Shown: positions 54,175 through 62,377 of the stretch, in pieces
How the letters are laid out: every line of letters starts with the position of its first letter
Position numbering within the stretch: the stretch's first letter is position 1
Assembly: GCF_023520795.1 (NCBI RefSeq)
Contig: NZ_CP046605.1
Location: 372,001 to 436,000, forward strand
Source of the DNA: Corynebacterium accolens
GTDB taxonomy: Bacteria; Actinomycetota; Actinomycetes; Mycobacteriales; Mycobacteriaceae
Length of the DNA stretch: 64,000 nucleotides
Direction of reading: 5' to 3'
Notes under the pieces: generated by a model
Database searches by the model: none
What the model saw: the letters and a program-made list of their open reading frames with translations, nothing else
Told to the model about the DNA's origin: nothing
Position numbers and translations under genes: made by a program

Positions 54175-54493
54175 TTTTTCAGCACCTTCATCAATGGCCT
54201 AAGCAACGAGAAACGAGTTTCGCGCTGATTTCCGGGTTCCCCGGCGGCGACACAAAACTTCATATCTCTTGCTTGGGCCATTTTGGTGGCACAGGGTGTG
54301 ATTTAGTCCAGCACAGCTGGGCTAGTCCAGCGCATTCGCTTTGTGTCCAGTACACTGAAGCGATGGAAGTCTAGGAGCCGCTGGGCACCTAGCACGGCCA
54401 CACAATGGCAAACTTTTCAAGAACTTATCCATGCAGGCGTCTTAGCCAGGTTTCTGGTCACGGCGTCGACGACTATCAAGTTGGGGTATAAAC
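54175..54493 (+). promoter_or_regulatory. rpsG-fusA gap with likely fusA promoter
   Basis: No gene in 319 bp. TACACT (54351-54356) is the best -10 but its -35 is poor. The hairpin CCAGC-ACA-GCTGG lies at 54308-54320, and TATAAA sits 1 nt before the GTG of fusA. The long gap suggests fusA is transcribed separately from rpsLG. Confidence 0.35.
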
Positions 54494-56623
54494 GTGGCAC
54501 AAGAAGTGCTCAAGGATCTGAACAAGGTCCGCAACATTGGCATCATGGCCCACATCGATGCTGGTAAGACGACCACCACCGAGCGTATTCTCTTCTACAC
54601 CGGTATCAACCGTAAGGTGGGCGAGACCCACGACGGTGCATCCACCACTGACTGGATGGCACAGGAAAAGGAACGCGGCATCACCATTACCTCGGCTGCC
54701 GTGACCTGTTTCTGGAACAACAACCAGATCAACATCATTGACACCCCGGGTCACGTTGACTTCACCGTTGAGGTTGAGCGCTCCCTGCGTGTCCTCGATG
54801 GCGCCGTCGCCGTCTTCGACGGTAAGGAAGGCGTGGAGCCACAGTCCGAGCAGGTGTGGCGCCAGGCCGCTAAGTACGACGTTCCGCGCATCTGTTTCGT
54901 CAACAAGATGGACAAGCTGGGCGCAGACTTCTACTACACCGTTGACACCATCGTTGAGCGCTTGGGTGCCAAGCCGCTCGTTATGCAGCTGCCTATCGGC
55001 GCTGAGGATGACTTCGACGGCGTTGTTGACCTGCTGAACATGCAGGCCATCACCTGGCGCGGCAAGGTCGAAACCGGCGCTGAGCCAACCTACGAGGAGA
55101 TCCCTGAGGACCTCAAGGAAAAGGCTGAGCAGTACCGCGAGCAGCTGGTTGAGGCCGTTGCAGAGTCTGATGAAGAACTCATGGAGAAGTACTTCGGCGG
55201 CGAAGAGCTCTCCATCGACGAGCTGAAGGCCGGCATCCGTAAGCTGACCATCAACTCTGAGATTTACCCGGTCTACTGTGGTACCGCTTACCGCAACAAG
55301 GGTGTCCAGCCACTGCTGGATGCTGTTGTGGACTTCCTGCCTAACCCGCTGGACGTGGGCGAGGTTATCGGCCACGCTGTGGGCGATGAGGACCAGCAGC
55401 TTACCCGTAAGCCTTCCGTTGAGTCTTCCTTCTCCGCACTGTCCTTCAAGATTGCAGCTCACCCGTTCTTCGGTCAGCTCAACTTCGTGCGCGTGTACTC
55501 CGGCCAGGTCACCCCTGGTACCGAGGTCATGAACTCCACCAAGGGCAAGAAGGAGCGCATCGGTAAGCTCTTCCAGATGCACGCCAACAAGGAGAACCCG
55601 GTGGAGCAGGCTGACGCCGGCAACATCTACGCCGTTGTTGGTCTGAAGGAAACCACCACCGGTGACACCCTGTGTGACAAGAATGACCAGATCATTCTTG
55701 AGTCCATGGACTTCCCGGACCCGGTTATCAAGGTCTCCATCGAGCCGAAGACCAAGGCCGACCAGGAGAAGCTGGGTAACGCCATCCAGAAGCTCGCTGC
55801 CGAGGACCCAACCTTCACCGTTGAGCTGGATGATGAGACTGGCCAGACCGTCATCGGCGGTATGGGCGAGCTACACCTCGACGTGCTGGTTGACCGCATG
55901 AAGCGCGAGTTCAAGGTCGAGGCAAACATCGGTAACCCGCAGGTTGCCTACCGCGAGACCATTCGCCGCAAGGTGGAGTCCATCGACTACACCCACAAGA
56001 AGCAGACTGGTGGTTCCGGTCAGTTCGCAAAGGTTATCTGCACCATCGAGCCGTACAACCCGGACCCAGAGACCTTGGAAGAGGGCGAGTCCGCAACCTA
56101 CGCTTTCGAGAACGCCGTGACCGGTGGCCGCGTGCCGAAGGAATACATCCCTTCCGTCGATGCTGGTATCCAGGACGCAATGCAGTACGGCTACCTGGCT
56201 GGCTTCCCGATGGTCAACATCAAGGCAACGCTGGAAGACGGCGCTTACCACGACGTTGACTCCTCTGAGATGGCCTTCAAGCTGGCCGGCTCCCAGGTAT
56301 TCAAGGAAGCTATGGCCAAGGCAAAGCCGGTTCTGCTGGAGCCAATGATGGCCGTTGAGGTTGTTACCCCTGAGGAGTACATGGGTACCGTTAACGGTGA
56401 CATCTCCTCCCGTCGTGGCCAGGTCTTCGCCATGGAAGACCGCTCTGGCGCCAAGGTCGTCAAGGCCAAGGTTCCGCTGTCTGAAATGTTCGGCTACATC
56501 GGTGACCTGCGTTCTTCCACCGCAGGCCGCGCTAACTTCACCATGGTCTTCGACTCCTACGCTGAGGTTCCTTCCTCCGTGGCTCAGGAGATCATCGAAG
56601 AGCGCACCGGCGGCGCTAACTAA
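54494..56623 (+). CDS. fusA: Elongation factor G
   Basis: 709 residues from GTG 54494. GTPase motifs [20 protein letters not shown] (G1), [11 protein letters not shown] (G2), [16 protein letters not shown] (G3) and [12 protein letters not shown] (G4). Domain II-V elements [20 protein letters not shown] and the C-terminal [20 protein letters not shown]. Catalyses translocation on the ribosome. Full length for the family, no second copy in the window. Confidence 0.98.
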   Translation: MAQEVLKDLNKVRNIGIMAHIDAGKTTTTERILFYTGINRKVGETHDGASTTDWMAQEKERGITITSAAVTCFWNNNQINIIDTPGHVDFTVEVERSLRVLDGAVAVFDGKEGVEPQSEQVWRQAAKYDVPRICFVNKMDKLGADFYYTVDTIVERLGAKPLVMQLPIGAEDDFDGVVDLLNMQAITWRGKVETGAEPTYEEIPEDLKEKAEQYREQLVEAVAESDEELMEKYFGGEELSIDELKAGIRKLTINSEIYPVYCGTAYRNKGVQPLLDAVVDFLPNPLDVGEVIGHAVGDEDQQLTRKPSVESSFSALSFKIAAHPFFGQLNFVRVYSGQVTPGTEVMNSTKGKKERIGKLFQMHANKENPVEQADAGNIYAVVGLKETTTGDTLCDKNDQIILESMDFPDPVIKVSIEPKTKADQEKLGNAIQKLAAEDPTFTVELDDETGQTVIGGMGELHLDVLVDRMKREFKVEANIGNPQVAYRETIRRKVESIDYTHKKQTGGSGQFAKVICTIEPYNPDPETLEEGESATYAFENAVTGGRVPKEYIPSVDAGIQDAMQYGYLAGFPMVNIKATLEDGAYHDVDSSEMAFKLAGSQVFKEAMAKAKPVLLEPMMAVEVVTPEEYMGTVNGDISSRRGQVFAMEDRSGAKVVKAKVPLSEMFGYIGDLRSSTAGRANFTMVFDSYAEVPSSVAQEIIEERTGGAN

Positions 56624-56643
56624 TAGAGACGCCCCGCCCGTTC

Positions 56644-56695
56644 AGCGGTGGCTAAGGGCTGGTAGTCTCTGCCAGTAGATGCCAGCCTCACCGCT
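56644..56695 (+). terminator. Compound hairpin after fusA
   Basis: AGCGGTG (56644-56650) pairs with CACCGCT (56689-56695), and inside it GGCTGG pairs with CCAGCC. It starts 20 nt after the stop. No T-run follows, so it may be an mRNA 3' stabiliser or a partial terminator. Confidence 0.45.
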
Positions 56696-57013
56696 AAATG
56701 TGGCAACTGGGCCAGGGTAGCGGCGGGCTGAGTTTGCAGCTAAAACCATTGGTTGTGAATTGAGCCGGCCGTTACCCTCCCAGGATCCTTTATTTGAGAC
56801 TCTTGTTGAGGGAAATGGCCGCGAAGATTCGCGGGGTTACCTCCTATAATGGCGGTTTGAAAAAACCGCGGGATAAATCTAGGATCGTGTAACTGGCACG
56901 TAAAGAAAGCGTCATTAGCGCTTTGTCCCAGATATTGGGTCAGGTGCCAATGACAACTGTCAACCACGTGGCTGCGAAGGTCGTAGCCACCATATAGTCC
57001 AGGAGGACATACA
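56696..57013 (+). promoter_or_regulatory. tuf promoter and leader
   Basis: No gene in the gap. A consensus -10 TATAAT lies at 56845-56850, about 165 bp before tuf. Immediately after it GCGGTTT-GAAA-AAACCGC (56853-56870) would be the first hairpin of the transcript. CCAGGAGGACATACA precedes the GTG. Confidence 0.6.
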
Positions 57014-58204
57014 GTGGCAAAGGAGAAGTTCGAGCGTACGAAGCCGCATGTGAACATCGGCACCATCGGACACGTCGACCACGGCAAGACCACCACCACC
57101 GCAGCGATCACCAAGGTTCTGGCTGACCAGTACCCTGAGGAGAACCAGGCATTCGCGTTCGACATGATCGACAAGGCTCCTGAGGAGAAGGAGCGCGGTA
57201 TTACCATTAACATCTCCCACGTGGAGTACTCCACCCCGAAGCGTCACTACGCACACGTTGACGCCCCGGGCCACGCCGACTACATCAAGAACATGATTAC
57301 CGGCGCGGCTCAGATGGACGGCGCTATCCTGGTTGTTGCTGCAACCGATGGCCCGATGCCGCAGACCCGCGAGCACGTTCTGCTTGCTCGCCAGGTTGGC
57401 GTTCCTTACATCCTCGTTGCACTGAACAAGTGCGACATGGTTGATGATGAGGAAATCATCGAGCTCGTGGAGATGGAGATCTCCGAGCTGCTCGCAGAGC
57501 AGGACTACGATGAGGAAGCTCCTATCGTTCACATCTCCGCTCTGAAGGCACTCGAGGGTGACGAGAAGTGGGTACAGTCCATCGTTGACCTGATGGATGC
57601 CTGCGACAACTCCATCCCTGATCCGGAGCGCGCTACCGATCAGCCGTTCTTGATGCCTATCGAGGACATCTTCACCATTACCGGCCGCGGTACCGTTGTT
57701 ACCGGCCGTGTTGAGCGTGGTCGTCTGAACGTCAACGAGGACGTTGAGATCATCGGTATCCAGGAGAAGTCCCAGAACACCACCGTTACCGGTATCGAGA
57801 TGTTCCGCAAGATGATGGACTACACCGAGGCTGGCGACAACTGTGGTCTGCTTCTGCGTGGTACCAAGCGTGAGGACGTTGAGCGTGGCCAGGTTGTTAT
57901 CAAGCCGGGCGCTTACACCCCTCACACCAAGTTCGAGGGTTCCGTCTACGTCCTGAAGAAGGAAGAGGGCGGCCGCCACACCCCGTTCATGAACAACTAC
58001 CGTCCTCAGTTCTACTTCCGCACCACCGACGTTACCGGTGTTGTGAACCTGCCTGAGGGCACCGAGATGGTTATGCCTGGCGACAACGTTGAGATGTCTG
58101 TTGAGCTCATCCAGCCTGTTGCTATGGACGAGGGTCTGCGCTTCGCTATCCGCGAGGGCTCCCGCACCGTCGGCGCTGGCCGCGTTACCAAGGTTCTCGA
58201 CTAA
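57014..58204 (+). CDS. tuf: Elongation factor Tu
   Basis: 396 residues from GTG 57014. GTPase motifs [51 protein letters not shown] and [14 protein letters not shown]; domain [22 protein letters not shown] and domain [23 protein letters not shown]. Delivers aminoacyl-tRNA to the ribosome. Codon use is strongly biased, as expected for a highly expressed gene. Closed by a clear terminator. Confidence 0.98.
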   Translation: MAKEKFERTKPHVNIGTIGHVDHGKTTTTAAITKVLADQYPEENQAFAFDMIDKAPEEKERGITINISHVEYSTPKRHYAHVDAPGHADYIKNMITGAAQMDGAILVVAATDGPMPQTREHVLLARQVGVPYILVALNKCDMVDDEEIIELVEMEISELLAEQDYDEEAPIVHISALKALEGDEKWVQSIVDLMDACDNSIPDPERATDQPFLMPIEDIFTITGRGTVVTGRVERGRLNVNEDVEIIGIQEKSQNTTVTGIEMFRKMMDYTEAGDNCGLLLRGTKREDVERGQVVIKPGAYTPHTKFEGSVYVLKKEEGGRHTPFMNNYRPQFYFRTTDVTGVVNLPEGTEMVMPGDNVEMSVELIQPVAMDEGLRFAIREGSRTVGAGRVTKVLD

Positions 58205-58238
58205 TCGAGGCTTCGTAACCGCTCAGTAGAGCTTTAAG

Positions 58239-58276
58239 AGTCCGCTGCACCGCATACCGGTGTGGCGGACTTTTTT
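58239..58276 (+). terminator. Intrinsic terminator after tuf
   Basis: GTCCGC (58240-58245) pairs with GCGGAC (58265-58270), with an inner CACCG/CGGTG stem, followed by TTTTTT. Confidence 0.9.
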
Positions 58277-58480
58277 GATCCCTACTCGCGCCTTGAGTTG
58301 GAGAGGTCGCTGGCTACAGGCAGTGCTGGTGCTTTAGTGGCTTTTTCTGCACTCCGAGGGAACTGTAGGGCCAGCTTAAGACTACTCACGCCGCTAGAGG
58401 CCTGAATGCAGCGATATGGCTGTGCCAGGGTGGAGGCCATCTCGGAGGCCTTTAGCTGCAGGCGCCATTGGCGCGGGCCG

Positions 58481-58495
58481 CTCCTAGGTAGGAGT
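58481..58495. repeat. Left 15-bp target duplication of the DDE element
   Basis: CTCCTAGGTAGGAGT, nearly palindromic (CTCCTA..TAGGAG) and containing CCTAGG, abuts the left tip TGTGATGTC. The identical 15-mer abuts the right tip at 60260-60274. Confidence 0.85.
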
Positions 58496-58508
58496 TGTGA
58501 TGTCTAGT

Positions 58509-58616
58509 GACTTTTTGGACTCGGAGTCCATTGACTTTTTGGACGCGGAGTCCAGTTAGTTTTTTGACGCGGAGTCCAGGAAGTTTATGGACAGGATGTC
58601 TAACGACTTTTTGGAC
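58509..58616 (+). repeat. Left subterminal array, five 24-bp-spaced boxes
   Basis: Boxes start at 58509, 58533, 58557, 58581 and 58605. Boxes 1, 2 and 5 are GACTTTTTGGAC; 3 is TAGTTTTTTGAC; 4 is AAGTTTATGGAC. GCGGAGTCCA-like sequence fills most spacers. These are probable transposase-binding sites. Confidence 0.85.
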
Positions 58617-58633
58617 TCTGGCTTCTTGACAAT

Positions 58634-60133
58634 GTGGGGATGGCAATTCCCATTACTCTCCGCAAGAAGATAGCGGATTTCGACCCCATCCGTGAGGGCA
58701 TCACGGTCCAGCAGTTCTGCAAGAACATCGGCGTATCGAAGCAGACGTACTACAACATCAAAGCACGTATCGCCGAACGCGGGCGGGCTGGCATCGTGCC
58801 CGACAGCACGGCACCGCTGAACCCGCGACGGGTCTACGATGACAAGATTCGACAACAGGTCCTGCAAGCTCGCGGTACGTTAAGAGCCCGCGGCCAAGAC
58901 TGCGGCCCATGGTCAATCTTCTACTTCTTCCTCGACGAACTCGGCTACGACCAACCACCGTCACGAGCTTTAATCGCACAATGGTTGCACGAGGCTGGCG
59001 TCGCTGACATCAATGCACGTAAACGACCGCGTAAGTCCTACAGGCACTTTGCCAGGGGCGAAGTCAATGAACTGTGGCAGATCGATGCGTTTGCCTACAG
59101 ACTCTTCGATGTGCCTCACACGCAAGTGACTATCTACCAAGTCGTCGACGATGCCAGCCGCTTCGACGTCGGCTCCCAAGCTTTTGGAACTCCAGAAAAC
59201 GGCACCGATGCCCGCATCACGCTAAGTGGAGCCATTGATGCTTACGGACTTCCCCAAGAAGTCCTCTCTGACAACGGTGATGCCTTTGCCACCTACCATC
59301 GCGGCCGGCTGTCGCAAACCGAACGCTGGCTCGCCAGCCTGGGAGTTCAATCAAGTGCGGGCTTTGCTCCCACGACGCAAGGCAAAGACGAGCGATCGCA
59401 CCAAACCATGACCAGGTTTTTGGATGCTCGTACCCCGACGACGCTGGCGCAGGTCCAACAGCTGATTGTCGACTACCGCAACTTCTACAACACACGCCGT
59501 CGCCACCAAGGACTTCTCAGGGGCAAGATGCACATCACCCCAGCCCAAGCCTGGGAGATTATCTCGCATGCCCAGCCACCGACGCAGCCGATTGACCCAG
59601 ATGTTTTATGGACAAAAATCGCGAAACAATATCACCGGATTCACCCCGACAACCAGGCAGATGCTTTAGCAGCCGACACAGTGGTCGCGACAGATAATGC
59701 CCTGCCTGAAGTTGCAGCTTCAGACAGGGCACCAAGTAACGACACTCAGGCGATCCAGCAAGATACACCCCATGCCGATTCCTCAACCGTAATGCCAAGC
59801 TCTACCGGTGTAAATGCATTCTGGCCTATCCCGGACAAGCTGTGGATCAACAAAAGCGGGGTGGTACGCGTTATGGGGCACGGCCTCTACGTCGGGCTGC
59901 GCTTCAAAAATCGAGCCATCTACAGCAGCGTAGCCGATGACTATGTGGAATTTTTTACTGATCACGACGGTGAGAAACTGTTTTCATTTCCGCTACCGAT
60001 CCAACTGAATCAGCGTCCACCCGGCGGTCAAATCAACATAAACCACGTTGTCGGCATGTGGCACCGACAACCCCCAGAGCTAAAACCCAACCTCTCTGGG
60101 CCACGGCCAAGCCGCCGGAAGAAGCCAAGCTAG
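58634..60133 (+). CDS. IS481-family-like transposase
   Basis: 499 residues from GTG 58634 (ATG 58640 is an alternative). HTH region GITVQQFCKNIGVSKQTYYN. The rve/DDE core has the first Asp in ELWQIDAFAYRLF, TIYQVVDDASRFDVGSQAFG, the second in PQEVLSDNGDAFATYHRG, and Glu in TTQGKDERSHQTMTRFLDAR, then YRNFYNTRRRHQGLLRGKMH. A C-terminal extension of about 170 residues (low-complexity linker, then LWINKSGVVRVMGHGLYVGL) ends in basic RRKKPS and is longer than in most IS481 members. The frame is intact. Confidence 0.85.
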   Translation: MGMAIPITLRKKIADFDPIREGITVQQFCKNIGVSKQTYYNIKARIAERGRAGIVPDSTAPLNPRRVYDDKIRQQVLQARGTLRARGQDCGPWSIFYFFLDELGYDQPPSRALIAQWLHEAGVADINARKRPRKSYRHFARGEVNELWQIDAFAYRLFDVPHTQVTIYQVVDDASRFDVGSQAFGTPENGTDARITLSGAIDAYGLPQEVLSDNGDAFATYHRGRLSQTERWLASLGVQSSAGFAPTTQGKDERSHQTMTRFLDARTPTTLAQVQQLIVDYRNFYNTRRRHQGLLRGKMHITPAQAWEIISHAQPPTQPIDPDVLWTKIAKQYHRIHPDNQADALAADTVVATDNALPEVAASDRAPSNDTQAIQQDTPHADSSTVMPSSTGVNAFWPIPDKLWINKSGVVRVMGHGLYVGLRFKNRAIYSSVADDYVEFFTDHDGEKLFSFPLPIQLNQRPPGGQININHVVGMWHRQPPELKPNLSGPRPSRRKKPS

Positions 60134-60138
60134 CACCA

Positions 60139-60246
60139 GTACAAAAACTCCGTGGACTCCCCGTCCAAAAAGCGGGGAGACTCCGCGTCCACAAAGTCCC
60201 AAGACTCCGAGTCCACAAAGTAGCTGGACTCCAAGTCCAAAAACCT
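60139..60246 (-). repeat. Right subterminal array, five 24-bp-spaced boxes
   Basis: On the plus strand GTCCAAAAAG-type boxes start at 60139, 60163, 60187, 60211 and 60235, an exact 24-bp period, inverted relative to the left array. The last ends 13 nt from the right tip, as on the left. Confidence 0.85.
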
Positions 60247-60259
60247 CATGGACATAACA

Positions 60260-60274
60260 CTCCTAGGTAGGAGT
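60260..60274. repeat. Right 15-bp target duplication of the DDE element
   Basis: CTCCTAGGTAGGAGT, identical to 58481-58495, directly after the tip GGACATAACA. Confidence 0.85.
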
Positions 60275-60372
60275 CGCAATGTGTTTGCTCTAGGGCACCC
60301 GTGTAGTAGCGAGTCCGATAAGCTGCCGGACGGTCTGCGCTGACGGCTAATGGGCCGCCAACGCGAGCCAGT

Positions 60373-60402
60373 CTCGCTGCCCACGCCTGGGCAGCGAGTT
60401 TG
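60373..60402. terminator. Hairpin CTCGCTGCCC/GGGCAGCGAG
   Basis: A perfect 10-bp stem with loop ACGCCT, followed on the plus strand by TTTGT. It lies in the gap between the transposon and the peptide-transporter genes. Confidence 0.55.
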
Positions 60403-60461
60403 TCCCCTTAAGTTGGATCCTGTTGGGGTTTGCAGGGTCCAAACACACCCAAACACAAAGG

Positions 60462-60501
60462 AAGGCCTTCCACTACCTGCAGGCAGGTAGTGGAAGGCCT
60501 T
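60462..60501 (-). terminator. 19-bp perfect hairpin after the peptide-binding gene
   Basis: AAGGCCTTCCACTACCTGC pairs with GCAGGTAGTGGAAGGCCTT over 19 bp with only AG between the arms. It is 22 nt past the stop of the minus-strand lipoprotein gene. T-runs on either side are short. Confidence 0.7.
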
Positions 60502-60523
60502 TACCTAGTAAGGGAAGTAGTTA

Positions 60524-62230
60524 TTACTTCTCCCAGCCGATGTTTTCCTTAGGGACGACGGCGAATCCAGGGGCACCCATGTTGGCGATACCCTTCTTCA
60601 GGCCGACCATCACTGGGCCGTTAGCGTACGGAAGCAGGCCGTACTCTGCAAAAGCTTCGGACTCGAGCTCGTTAATGCGCTCGATTTGCTCATCGCGGGT
60701 CGGCAGCTTCTGCATCTCTTCGATCTTCTTGTCAAACTCTTCGGTACCGGTAGAAGACTTGTTCAGGGTCGAGTCGCTAGCGTAAGTCTGGCCGAAGTAT
60801 GCTGCGCCGAATGGGTCACTTGCAGCGAAGCCGGAGAGGAAGAGGTCAAAGTCGCGCTCGTTGCTGATCTTGGAGAAGTCAGAGCTCGGGCGCTCCTCAA
60901 TCTTCAGCTCGATGCCGGCGTCCTTCAGCATCTTTTGGACTGCGGTAGCCGTTGACTTGGAGACCTCGTCATCGCCGATAAGAACGTAGCGCAGAGACAG
61001 CTTGTCGCCGTCCTTTGCGTAGTAGCCGTCATCGCCCTCAGAGTAGCCGGCGTCTTCCAGCAGGCTCTTAGCCTCTTCGACGTCGTACTCGAGGACCTCA
61101 GAGAGGTTGTCCTTGTAGCCGTCCTGGGTTGGGTAGAGGGTCAAGGAACCAGGCATTTCCTCTTCATAGCCCAGGCCGTTGTAGCGGATTTCCGCGAGCT
61201 GGTCGCGGTCGATGGCTGCAAAGACTGCGTGGCGAACATCCTTATCAGCCAGCTGTGGGGCCTTGGAGTTCAAGGTGAAAAGGACGCTAGCGGGACGTGT
61301 AGCTGCGCGGACGTCGATGGAATCACCCATGTCTGCGGCGATGGTGAGGTTATTCTTGCTGCCGACACCAGCGGCGTCGATCTCGCCGGCCTGGAAGGCG
61401 TTGATGGTTGCCTGGGACTCCATCACGCGGTAACTGACCTTATCGAGCTTCGGCTCATCGCCCCACCACTTCTCGTTGGGTACGAAGGAAACGCTCCCGC
61501 CCCGGAAGTCGGCATTTTCTACCTTGAATGGGCCCGCGCCGTACTGTGGGTTGAGCTTGCCCAAGTATTCCTGGTCAAATTTCTCGGCGGTATCGATCGC
61601 TGGGTGCAGGATGTCGTTGAAAAGTCCCTGCCACCATGGGTATGGGCTCTCGAAGGTGACCACGGCTTCCTTGTCGTTTTCGCCCTTCTCCACGGATTCG
61701 ATCAGCTCGTAGCCGTCGGTGGAGTTGACCTGGACATCCATGTCCTTGCCGTTATTGAAACGCCAGGTGTTTTCGAAAGCGGTCCAGTCAATGGGCGTGC
61801 CGTCATTGAAGGTGGCTTCGTCGTTGATCTCGTAGGTCACGACGGTCTTATCGCCTTCGGTGGACTCATCTACCGAATCCAAGTAAGCGGGGTTCGGGGT
61901 GTAGTTACCTTCGCCGTCAAAGAGCGCCATTTGCGGGTTGTACCAGCTCCATACGGTGCGGGTATCCGTGGTCATATTGGCGTGGAAGCTGTTTTGCTGT
62001 TCAGTCAGCTCGCCAAGGGCGAGGGTCAGCTCACCGCCGTCCTTAATCTCATCGCGGTCTTTTTCGTTGTAGTCACCGGTGGGCTTGACGTCGATCTCTA
62101 GGCCACCGACTGCCTTTTTGGAGGAACCGTTACCGTCGCCATCGTCAGAACTCGAGCAGGCGGTGAGTGCGAGTGCCGTGGCGGAGAGAGTGGCAACCGT
62201 TGCTATACGGAAGCGACCGAACTTTTTCAT
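60524..62230 (-). CDS. Peptide ABC transporter substrate-binding lipoprotein (family 5)
   Basis: 568 residues. Lipoprotein signal FRIATVATLSATALALTACS with lipobox LTAC. The mature part follows the OppA/DppA fold: ELTLALGELTEQQNSFHANM, YTPNPAYLDSVDESTEGDKT, FNDGTPIDWTAFENTWRFNN (the SBP_bac_5 DGxPxTA region) and DVRHAVFAAIDRDQLAEIRY. Binds oligopeptides outside the cell. It is downstream of the fused ATPase gene on the same strand (147 nt gap), so both belong to one uptake system; permease genes should lie beyond the window. Confidence 0.92.
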   Translation of the reverse strand: MKKFGRFRIATVATLSATALALTACSSSDDGDGNGSSKKAVGGLEIDVKPTGDYNEKDRDEIKDGGELTLALGELTEQQNSFHANMTTDTRTVWSWYNPQMALFDGEGNYTPNPAYLDSVDESTEGDKTVVTYEINDEATFNDGTPIDWTAFENTWRFNNGKDMDVQVNSTDGYELIESVEKGENDKEAVVTFESPYPWWQGLFNDILHPAIDTAEKFDQEYLGKLNPQYGAGPFKVENADFRGGSVSFVPNEKWWGDEPKLDKVSYRVMESQATINAFQAGEIDAAGVGSKNNLTIAADMGDSIDVRAATRPASVLFTLNSKAPQLADKDVRHAVFAAIDRDQLAEIRYNGLGYEEEMPGSLTLYPTQDGYKDNLSEVLEYDVEEAKSLLEDAGYSEGDDGYYAKDGDKLSLRYVLIGDDEVSKSTATAVQKMLKDAGIELKIEERPSSDFSKISNERDFDLFLSGFAASDPFGAAYFGQTYASDSTLNKSSTGTEEFDKKIEEMQKLPTRDEQIERINELESEAFAEYGLLPYANGPVMVGLKKGIANMGAPGFAVVPKENIGWEK

Positions 62231-62377
62231 GGGGATTACTCCTTGCGTGAGATGAAGATGAAGTTGGCATAAACGGAGAGTGAAGTAACCGCAAACTCCA
62301 ACTGTGTGAATAACTATACAATATTCAAATTTGTGTCCGCAATCACTTTGAGAAAAGAAGGCGGGGCTAGGGGGTAG

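Larger units (their letters stand above)
58496..60259 (+). mobile_element. DDE transposon of IS481 type with five 24-bp repeats at each end
   Basis: 1764 bp. The tips TGTGATGTC (left) and, inward on the minus strand, TGTTATGTCC (right) are short inverted repeats. Identical 15-bp direct repeats flank the element. Each end carries five copies of a GACTTTTTGGAC-type box with exact 24-bp period, starting 13 nt from the tip on both sides, in opposite orientation. One transposase gene fills the middle. IS481 members target CTAG-containing sites and make duplications of variable length, which fits. Confidence 0.85.

Noticed and set aside
58509-58616. Possible CRISPR array in the 24-bp-spaced repeats
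   Set aside because: There are no unique spacers, the period is only 24 bp, the repeats are mirrored at the other end of a transposon, and no cas gene is present.
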